Source: CAZVAR01 sp964625225
Lineage (GTDB): Bacteria; Pseudomonadota; Alphaproteobacteria; JAJUGE01
Length of the DNA: 11,546 nt
NCBI GenBank assembly: GCA_964625225.1
Contig: CAZVAR010000123.1
Location: 1-11,546, forward strand
Direction: 5' to 3'
Shown piece after piece: positions 6,452 through 11,546 of the stretch (positions are counted from its first letter, which is position 1; each line of letters opens with the position of its first letter). The position numbers and the translations under genes are program-made. The notes under the pieces were generated by a model. It saw only the letters and a program-made list of their open reading frames with translations, had not been told where the DNA came from and did not search any database.

Positions 6452-7346
6452 ATGATTGCAGTTCGGGCAGGCGTCAGCGATCCGCTTCGGATCGACTTCG
6501 TACCTGTCGGCGGCGGCTGGCTCGGCGTGACCCTATGTCCCGGCAGGAGGCAGCCGGTCGCTTCGACCGGTGCCTGGAATCGGGATCTAGACACCGATCT
6601 CAAGGCGATTCGTGCATTCGGCGCGGCAGCGCTCGTCACCTTAATGGAAGGAGCTGAGCTGGAACCGGTCGGCGTCGCAGTCGACCTGCTTCGCAGGCAC
6701 GCCGCCGACCTGGGTATCGAATGGCACTATCTGCCGATTCCCGACGCCGGCACGCCCGACGAGGCGTTCGAGGCGGCGTGGACCTATGCTGGTGAGCGTC
6801 GACCTATGCTGGTACGCGTCTGCACGGATTGCTGCGGCAGGGCCGTGCAATCGTGCTGCACTGCCTGGGCGGCCTCGGCCGCACCGGCACCCTCGCAGCG
6901 CGATTGCTGGTCGAGGCCGGGTCCGGCGCGGAGGATGCGATCGCTGCGGTCCGGCGCGCGCGCCCGGGCAGCATCGAGACCGGGGCGCAGGCGGCCAATG
7001 TGAAGGCGTTTCCGGGAGTGGCGCGGGTCGAGCGCCGGCACCGGTCCTGGACCTGGTCTCGCGCTGGCGCGGACATGACGAAACGACCGCGGCATTGCGC
7101 ACGGCGATCCGCACCGCCGGCTTGGGCGCGACCGATCATGAGACCGCCGTCGCCTCGCTGGGAGAGGGCTGGACCGGCGAGGAGGCGCTCGCGATTGCAG
7201 CGAACCTGACCGGTGACCCCGCCAGTACGGCCTCGATTGCCGGCCAGATCTAGGGAGCCCGGAGGGGGCTTGCCGACGTGCCGCACGACTGGATTCCGGC
7301 CCTGGACCTACTCCAGCCGGCGCCGCGCATGCTGCACGCGGCGCGT
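6452..7346 (+). pseudogene. Decayed dual-specificity phosphatase / ADP-ribosylglycohydrolase fusion gene
   Basis: Three reading frames together spell remnants of one protein. From the ATG at 6452, one frame gives the N-terminus of a CDKN3-like tyrosine/dual-specificity phosphatase (DPLRIDFVPVGGGWLGVTLC, STGAWNRDLDTDLKAIRAFG, ALVTLMEG, WHYLPIPDAGTPDEAFEAAW). A 20-bp duplication at 6781-6820 then shifts the frame. In the next frame the catalytic loop HCLGGLGRTG (6859-6888) follows, with LAARLLVEAGSGAEDAIAAV and RPGSIETGAQAANVKAF, so the domain is otherwise complete. After about 7012 a third frame, best seen from about 7039, carries what resembles only the C-terminal end of an ADP-ribosylglycohydrolase: ASLGEGWTGEEALAIA and GDPASTASIAGQI. 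TAG at 7251 interrupts it, but the same frame continues with a family-like tail (GARRGLADVPHDWIPALDLL). Roughly 200 residues of the glycohydrolase, including its N-terminal metal site, are absent, and GDSDST-type metal ligands are altered to GDPAST. I recall intact phosphatase-glycohydrolase fusions in related proteobacteria; that is memory, not a search result. No strong ribosome binding site is seen. Confidence 0.78.
6781..6820 (+). repeat. 20-bp imperfect tandem duplication causing a frameshift
   Basis: Copy 1 (6781-6800) is GACCTATGCTGGTGAGCGTC and copy 2 (6801-6820) is GACCTATGCTGGTACGCGTC, identical at 18 of 20 bases. Twenty is not a multiple of three. Removing one copy joins ...EAAWTYAG directly to TRLHGLLRQGRAIVLHCLGG in one open frame, so the duplication is the cause of the break in the phosphatase domain. 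Confidence 0.93.
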
Positions 7347-7362
7347 CCGGCCCAACGGGAGC

Positions 7363-9057
7363 CTATTTCTTCGGCAGCGCCTGCAGCGCCCAGCGCACCT
7401 GTGCCCCGTCTTCGCCGATCGTGCCCTCGATGATCACCTGCTCGGTTCGGCGCACCACGCCGCGCTCGCCGAGATAGACGCTCTCACCCAGCGATAGCCG
7501 GCCGCCGGCTGCGCGCAGCCGCCAGTTGGTGCCGCTCGGCAGGCGGAGCAGCACCGCCGAGCCGTCATGCACCATCAGCGGCTTCACGTCCGGGTGGAGA
7601 TGGAAGCGCACCGCGAAAGCCCGCCCGGCCCCGCCCTGGAGGCTGTCGGCGCCGCGGAAATCATCACCGGCCGCGGCCAGCCAGAGCCGCCGCGTGTGGG
7701 TGACGCCGAACGCTTCGTGATAGCCGTCGTGGCTCGCCTCGACCCAGACATTGCCGGCATCGGCGTGCCGTGTGGCGGAGACCGCTTGCGGTCGCCGGCC
7801 GAAGCGGCCGTCAGGAAGAACCTCGGACGAGTTGGTGTCGGCCACCGTTACCGTCGAATGCGCGGCGGTCGAGCGCTGCACCTGCCGCCACGCCGCCCGG
7901 CCGCCGGCATGCGCGCCGCAGTTCACGATCAGCCGTTCCTTGCCGACGCTCATCTCGAAGGCGAGCGTGCCGGCATGGGCATGGGTATCGAGGCCGCGAG
8001 GTGCCGGCGTTCCGACATCGACCAGCACCAAGGTGCGGTTGGCCAGCATCCGTTCGAAGCCGAGCGCCGGCGCGGTCGGCGGCGGCCGCCCCTTCGCGTC
8101 CGCCTGCGTCAGGGCCAGGTCGATGGCCCAGGCTTCCTCCTCGTTGCTGTCGTTGAACAATGCGAGCCGGCCGTCGCCATGGCGGAAAAAGCGCAGCATC
8201 GGCGCCATCCGCTCGATCGAGTTCACCAGAATCTCGGGCGGCTCCAATTGTGCCGCCTGGAGCAAGGTCCTGATTTCGACCAGCCTGCGGAATACCTCCA
8301 GATGTACGGACGGACTCCGCTCGCAATGGCCGCCGTCCTCGAGGATCTGGTCGGGCAACTCGCGCTCCAGGAGGCGCATTCCCAGCTCGATCCGGCGGCC
8401 GCCGTCGGGCAGAGCGGCACCGGCGACGAGCAGGCCGTGGATTGCGGCAATCCGTCCCGCCCCCGGCTGCGCCCACCGTACCGTCCGCGTCAGATGGCGC
8501 GCCTGCCGCGCAATGCTTTGCCGCAATTCCGCCCGGAAGAAATCGTCGGCGCTGGCCGCATAGAAATCGTGATTTCCGAGCCAGGAGACCAGCCGTGCCC
8601 CAAGCACGTCCGGCCGCCAGGCGATCTCGCTCCAATTCTCATGCTCCAGGATCCAGGTCGCGACCAGCTCGCGCGCCTGCCGCCGCGCTTCGTCGCCGCC
8701 GAGCGCCCGCAGATCGCGGAGCCAGCGGAAGCCGTGCAGCCATGCCTGCCGCGCCGGCTCTCCGGTACCGCGGGCGAAGCGCATCGACTCCAGGATCTCG
8801 GCCTCCAGCCGCCGTAGCTCTTCGCCATGCGCCGATTCGCCCGGCCAGGGATCTCTCGGGATCCTCCGGAACTCCCGGGGCACGGGTCCCATGAGGGTCA
8901 GCCGGTAGATCGGACTGGCGAGGAATGCGCGCCGCAAGGCGCCGAACGGCGACGATCCGGCCGCGCCCCGTGACTCCATCCGCCGAGCCTGCCGGGCCCG
9001 CGGCTCGTCGTCGGTCACCTCCGGCGCCGCCCGATCGGCCATCGCCGTGGCGCTCAT
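7363..9057 (-). CDS. Heparinase II/III family protein
   Basis: Product of 564 aa, related to polysaccharide lyases of the heparinase II/III type. The N-terminal half is an alpha-helical toroid (about 70-320) with WLRDLRALGGDEARRQAREL, GNHDFYAASADDFF, a GRIAAIHGLL segment and DGGHCERSPSVHLEV (241-255). The C-terminal beta domain (about 340-560) carries HAHAGTLAFEMSVGKERLIV (359-378), NCGAHAG, QRSTAAHSTVTVADTNSSE (394-412) and RRLWLAAAGDDFRG. There is no signal peptide; the N-terminus is polar and charged, so it is predicted cytoplasmic unless exported in another way. The ATG at 9057 forms a 4-bp ATGA overlap with the rpe stop, which supports this start over later ATGs and indicates coupling. 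Frame continuation upstream to 10452 is antisense-free noise over rpe and rsmB. A specific substrate cannot be assigned; other members of the superfamily cleave uronic-acid polymers by beta-elimination. Confidence 0.9.
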   Translation of the reverse strand: MSATAMADRAAPEVTDDEPRARQARRMESRGAAGSSPFGALRRAFLASPIYRLTLMGPVPREFRRIPRDPWPGESAHGEELRRLEAEILESMRFARGTGEPARQAWLHGFRWLRDLRALGGDEARRQARELVATWILEHENWSEIAWRPDVLGARLVSWLGNHDFYAASADDFFRAELRQSIARQARHLTRTVRWAQPGAGRIAAIHGLLVAGAALPDGGRRIELGMRLLERELPDQILEDGGHCERSPSVHLEVFRRLVEIRTLLQAAQLEPPEILVNSIERMAPMLRFFRHGDGRLALFNDSNEEEAWAIDLALTQADAKGRPPPTAPALGFERMLANRTLVLVDVGTPAPRGLDTHAHAGTLAFEMSVGKERLIVNCGAHAGGRAAWRQVQRSTAAHSTVTVADTNSSEVLPDGRFGRRPQAVSATRHADAGNVWVEASHDGYHEAFGVTHTRRLWLAAAGDDFRGADSLQGGAGRAFAVRFHLHPDVKPLMVHDGSAVLLRLPSGTNWRLRAAGGRLSLGESVYLGERGVVRRTEQVIIEGTIGEDGAQVRWALQALPKK

Positions 9058-9722
9058 GATGCTGCCTCGCGCAGGCGGCGGATGTTCTCGGCATAAGCCG
9101 ATGGTCCGCCGGTGAAGACGGCGGTGCCGGCGACCAATAGGTCGGCGCCCGCCTGTCGCGCGCGTGCGGCCGTCTCCGCATTGATCCCGCCATCGACCTC
9201 GAGCGCGATGGCGCGCCCGCTTGCATCGATCCGCCGCCGCACCGCTGCGATCTTCTCGAGCTGCGACGCGATGAAGCTCTGTCCGCCGAAGCCGGGATTC
9301 ACGGTCATCACCAGTACCAGATCGAGCGCGTCTAGCAGATTGTCGATCGCCTCGACCGGCGTGCCCGGGTTCAGCGCGGCGCCGGCCTTCTTGCCGAGCG
9401 AGCGGATGAGTTGGACCGTGCGGTGCACATGCGGTCCCGCTTCCGGATGCACGGTGATGATATCGGCGCCCGCCTCCGCGAACGCCGGGACGTAAGGATC
9501 GGCCGGGGCGATCATGAGATGGACGTCGAACGGGATCTCGGTGCAGGGGCGCAACGCCTTCACGACCGCCGGTCCGATGGTCAGGTTCGGCACGAAATGG
9601 CCGTCCATCACGTCCACATGGACGAAGTCGGCGCCGGCCGCGGCGATCGCGCGAACCTCGGCACCCAGCGCCGAGAAATCGGCGGAAAGGATCGAGGGAG
9701 CGATACGGACGGTCCGGTGCAT
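9054..9722 (-). CDS. rpe: Ribulose-phosphate 3-epimerase
   Basis: Interconverts D-ribulose 5-phosphate and D-xylulose 5-phosphate in the pentose phosphate or Calvin cycle. The 222-aa TIM-barrel protein starts at the ATG at 9722 (MHRTVRIAPSILSADF), the normal start for the family; a longer reading from 9758 has no support. All signature elements are present: APSILSADF (8-16), HVDVMDGHFVPNLTIG with metal ligand His35 and Asp37, DVHLMI with His68, MTVNPGFGGQSF (139-150) and ALEVDGGIN with Asp177. Asp37 and Asp177 are the catalytic acid/base pair in the family. The stop overlaps the heparinase start by four bases, and rsmB ends 93 bp upstream. No Shine-Dalgarno motif is visible; the place where it would sit is occupied by a 14-bp palindrome. 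Confidence 0.97.
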   Translation of the reverse strand: MHRTVRIAPSILSADFSALGAEVRAIAAAGADFVHVDVMDGHFVPNLTIGPAVVKALRPCTEIPFDVHLMIAPADPYVPAFAEAGADIITVHPEAGPHVHRTVQLIRSLGKKAGAALNPGTPVEAIDNLLDALDLVLVMTVNPGFGGQSFIASQLEKIAAVRRRIDASGRAIALEVDGGINAETAARARQAGADLLVAGTAVFTGGPSAYAENIRRLREAAS

Positions 9723-9725
9723 GGA

Positions 9726-9739
9726 CTGGTAGGTACCAG
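9726..9739. promoter_or_regulatory. 14-bp interrupted palindrome immediately before the rpe start
   Basis: CTGGTA (9726-9731) and TACCAG (9734-9739) are perfect inverted repeats separated by GG. The palindrome ends three bases before the rpe start codon and occupies the ribosome-binding position. The two-base spacer is too tight for a stable RNA hairpin, so if functional it would more likely be a DNA-binding site. It may also be chance. Confidence 0.25.
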
Positions 9740-9746
9740 CTTGGCC

Positions 9747-9797
9747 GGAGCCTCGCAAGCCGGCGCCGACCGGCCGGCACCTGTCGGCTCGGGCTCC
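9747..9797. repeat. Nested inverted repeats in the rsmB-rpe gap
   Basis: GGAGCC (9747-9752) pairs with GGCTCC (9792-9797), and inside it AGCCG (9758-9762) pairs with CGGCT (9785-9789). The central part is itself rich in GCCGG/CCGGC. The transcript on the minus strand could fold into an extended GC-rich stem between rsmB and rpe. No U-tract follows, so it is not a typical intrinsic terminator; RNA processing or attenuation is possible but unproven. Confidence 0.35.
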
Positions 9798-9815
9798 TGT
9801 GGACTTCCGCCGAGG

Positions 9816-11204
9816 TCAGCCGGTCCGGATCAGCCGGCTCGCGTAGAACCCGTCCATCCCGCCGCGCTCGGCGAGATGGCAGGGCAGGGTCCGCAAATCT
9901 CCCTCGACCGTGATGATCGCCGCGAGACCGCCCACCTCGTCGGGCCGGATCGGATCGCGCCGCATCGGCGCGCCGGCGGCCAGCAGGGCGGCGATCCGTT
10001 CCGGGCCCTCCTCGGGTTGCAGCGAGCAACAGGCATAGACAAGTCGGCCGCCCGGCGCGGTCATCGCCAGCGCAGCCGCGAGCAGCCGGTCTTGCACGGC
10101 GGTCAGGCGCGCGACGTCGCGGGGTGTCTTCAGCCACGGCACGTCCGGGTGTCGGCGGATCGTGCCGGTGGCGGAGCAGGGGGCGTCGAGCAGCACCGCC
10201 TCGGCCGGCGCCTCCGGCCGCCAAGCGGCGGCGTCGGCGGTCACGCACTCCGCCGCGAGCCCGGTGCGCACGAGATTTTCCTGAAGCAGCCGCATCCGCT
10301 TCGCCGAAATATCGACGGCCGTGACGCGGGCGCCGGCAGCAGCGAGCTGGAGGGTTTTGCCGCCCGGTGCGGCGGCAAGATCGATCACCCGCTGGCCGGC
10401 GACATTGCCGAGCAGACGCGCCGGCAGCGCTGCTGCGGCGTCTTGCACCCACCAGGCCCCTTCGGCGAAGCCCGGCAATTCGGCGATTGCGCCGCCCGTC
10501 GCTCGCCGCAGCGTACCGGTCGGTAGCCGTTCGGCACCGAGAGCGGCGGCCCAGGCCTCCGCCCCCGGGTAGCGGGGATCGATGTCGGCGGCCATGNNNN
10601 NNNNNNGGTTCCGGACCGTCAGATCGAGCGGAGGTTCGACCATGTGTGCGGCGGCGATCGCCCGAGCCGTCGCCTCTCCATAGGCCGCTGTCCAGCTCTC
10701 CCAGAGCCAGGGCGGCGTGTTCAATCGCGCCGCGTCCTGTTCGGCCGCGAGCGCCTCACCCTCGCGGCCGAGGCGCCGCAGGACCGCGTTGATCAGCTTG
10801 CGATAGGCGCTCTGTCCGCGCCGGTCGGCCAGAGCAACCGCCGTGTCGACGGCGGCATGGGGGGGCACCGCGCCGAACAGGAGCTGCGCCGCGCCGAGGC
10901 GCATCAGATCGTGCGCCGTAGCTGCCGAAGCCGGCAGCGGTCTTTCGAGAAATCCGTCGATCAGCGCGTCGATCTGGCCCAATCGACGCAGCGTGATGGC
11001 GATGATCCGCCGCACCAGAGCACGGTCGCGTGGCTCGAGCTGGCGAAGTGCGGCCGAGGTGAGGGCTTCGTCCAGCGCTTGGCGACGGCGGAGGACCGCC
11101 TGCAGCAGCTCCAGCGCGACGGCGCGCGCGGCGAGGCCGGGTGGCACCGCTCCCGCCTCGGTCGAGGGGCGGGGTCTCCGGGAGCCGAGGCGCTGCTGTC
11201 GCAA
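9816..11204 (-). CDS. rsmB: 16S rRNA (cytosine-967-C5) methyltransferase RsmB, with assembly gap
   Basis: SAM-dependent enzyme methylating C967 of 16S rRNA. The N-terminal NusB-like RNA-binding domain covers about 22-150 (AVALELLQAVLRRRQALDEAL, RALVRRIIAITLRRLGQIDAL, AYRKLINAVLRRL). The Rossmann methyltransferase domain has motif I DLAAAPGGKTLQLA (275-288), VDISAKRMRLLQENL, motif IV DAPCSATGTIRRHPDV with Cys343, and motif VI YACCSLQPEE with Cys393 as the expected nucleophile. The usual Thr before that Cys is Cys here (ACCS for ATCS). Ten Ns at 10597-10606 interrupt the linker after PPLDLTVRN; the frame is the same on both sides as written, giving about 462 aa. The start is uncertain: TTG at 11204 lies nine bases after htpX, while GTG at 11147 gives a protein of about 443 aa, closer to E. 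coli RsmB. Confidence 0.94.
   Translation of the reverse strand: MRQQRLGSRRPRPSTEAGAVPPGLAARAVALELLQAVLRRRQALDEALTSAALRQLEPRDRALVRRIIAITLRRLGQIDALIDGFLERPLPASAATAHDLMRLGAAQLLFGAVPPHAAVDTAVALADRRGQSAYRKLINAVLRRLGREGEALAAEQDAARLNTPPWLWESWTAAYGEATARAIAAAHMVEPPLDLTVRNXXXXMAADIDPRYPGAEAWAAALGAERLPTGTLRRATGGAIAELPGFAEGAWWVQDAAAALPARLLGNVAGQRVIDLAAAPGGKTLQLAAAGARVTAVDISAKRMRLLQENLVRTGLAAECVTADAAAWRPEAPAEAVLLDAPCSATGTIRRHPDVPWLKTPRDVARLTAVQDRLLAAALAMTAPGGRLVYACCSLQPEEGPERIAALLAAGAPMRRDPIRPDEVGGLAAIITVEGDLRTLPCHLAERGGMDGFYASRLIRTG
10597..10606. other. Assembly gap (10 Ns) inside rsmB
   Basis: Ten consecutive undetermined bases. Coding potential and frame match on both sides, so the gap could be a true 10-base uncertainty or a placeholder of other length that happens to keep frame. 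It falls in the poorly conserved linker before the catalytic domain. Confidence 0.99.
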
Positions 11205-11213
11205 GCTGCGGGC

Positions 11214-11546
11214 TCAGCCCCAGGGGCCGCGCGATGTTCCGCCACGCTGCGCCGCCAGCTCGCGCAGGCGCGCGATACGGTTGGCGGTAGACGGGTGCGT
11301 GGAGAACAGATTGTCCATCGATTCGCCGTGCAGCGGATTGATGATGAACATCTGCGCCGTGGCGGGGTTGCGCTCGGCCGCGGGGTTGGGCACGCTGCTC
11401 GCCACTTGCTCGAGCCGGGCCAGCGCCGAGGCGAGCCACATCGGCTGGCCGCAGATCTCGGCACCGAGCCTGTCCGCCTCGTATTCGCGGGTGCGGCTGA
11501 TCGCCATCTGCACCAGCGCCGCCGCCAGCGGCGCCACGATCATGGC
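11214..11546 (-). CDS. htpX: Protease HtpX homologue, C-terminal part (5' truncated by window edge)
   Basis: M48-family membrane zinc metalloprotease involved in quality control of inner-membrane proteins. Only the last 110 residues are present; the frame is open to the window edge, so the ATG at 11543 is internal. The visible part has the end of a hydrophobic segment (MIVAPLAAALVQMAI), then SRTREYEADRLGAEICG, which carries the conserved glutamate that is the third zinc ligand. It continues with LASALARLEQV and the family-typical MFIINPLHGESMDNLFSTHP and ANRIARLREL near the C-terminus. The HEXXH motif lies outside the window. rsmB follows after nine bases if its TTG start is used, so the two genes are likely co-transcribed. 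Confidence 0.93.
   Translation of the reverse strand, partial: AMIVAPLAAALVQMAISRTREYEADRLGAEICGQPMWLASALARLEQVASSVPNPAAERNPATAQMFIINPLHGESMDNLFSTHPSTANRIARLRELAAQRGGTSRGPWG

Noticed and set aside
4728..6455. Long plus-strand open frame antisense to purH
   Set aside because: It covers purH almost exactly in mirror and has no domain motifs; purH is unambiguous on the minus strand.
6829..7209. Separate small phosphatase gene starting at TTG 6829
   Set aside because: It would lack the N-terminal half of the phosphatase fold, which is present just upstream in another frame; a frameshifted larger gene explains it better.
7363..10452. Apparent 1,029-residue minus-strand protein ending in the heparinase domain
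   Set aside because: The upstream half overlaps rpe and rsmB in another frame and is Arg-rich noise. The ATGA overlap with rpe marks the true start at 9057.
9411..10526. Plus-strand open frame across rpe and rsmB
   Set aside because: Antisense shadow of two conserved genes without any recognisable motif.
1..11546. tRNA, rRNA, CRISPR, insertion sequence, integrase or toxin-antitoxin genes
   Set aside because: None seen by eye on either strand: no regularly spaced repeats, no transposase motifs and no tRNA-like cloverleaf noticed.

Overview
The window is a high-GC stretch of what looks like an alphaproteobacterial chromosome, most likely Rhodospirillales-like. The case rests on the DUF2336 protein, the high GC content, and the minus-strand block htpX, rsmB, rpe, heparinase II/III, purH, an order I associate with this group from memory rather than a search. 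A run of ten Ns inside rsmB shows that this is a draft or scaffolded assembly. I see no rRNA, tRNA, CRISPR array, transposase or phage gene.

Left part (1-4709). The 3' end of acetyl-CoA synthetase (acs) comes first, followed by a 34-residue single-span membrane protein with a good ribosome binding site. Converging on these is a minus-strand pair: mtgA (monofunctional peptidoglycan glycosyltransferase) and a MocR/PdxR-type GntR regulator with a PLP-fold domain. The two share a 4-bp ATGA stop/start overlap, so they are probably co-transcribed. Divergent from mtgA are a DUF2336 HEAT-like protein and then an unrecognised exported protein with ten cysteines and an internal repeat.

Right part (4725-11546). 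This is a minus-strand housekeeping block. In transcription order it runs htpX (partial, membrane zinc protease), rsmB (16S rRNA m5C967 methyltransferase), rpe (ribulose-phosphate 3-epimerase), a heparinase II/III-family protein (ATGA overlap with rpe), and purH (last two steps of IMP synthesis).

Between the heparinase gene and purH, on the opposite strand, lies the most unusual object: about 900 bp of a decayed gene. It once encoded a dual-specificity-phosphatase-like domain joined to an ADP-ribosylglycohydrolase-like domain. A 20-bp imperfect tandem duplication shifts the frame just before the intact HCxxGxxRTG phosphatase signature. Most of the glycohydrolase domain is missing, its C-terminal remnant is in a third frame, and a TAG interrupts that remnant while its recognisable tail continues beyond. 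The first lesion could be an assembly artefact, but the combination reads as a pseudogene.

The rest is ordinary metabolism and envelope maintenance. I found no convincing new multi-gene system. The points of interest are the decayed phosphatase/glycohydrolase gene, the cysteine-rich exported protein, the coupled mtgA-MocR pair and a palindrome directly before the rpe start.
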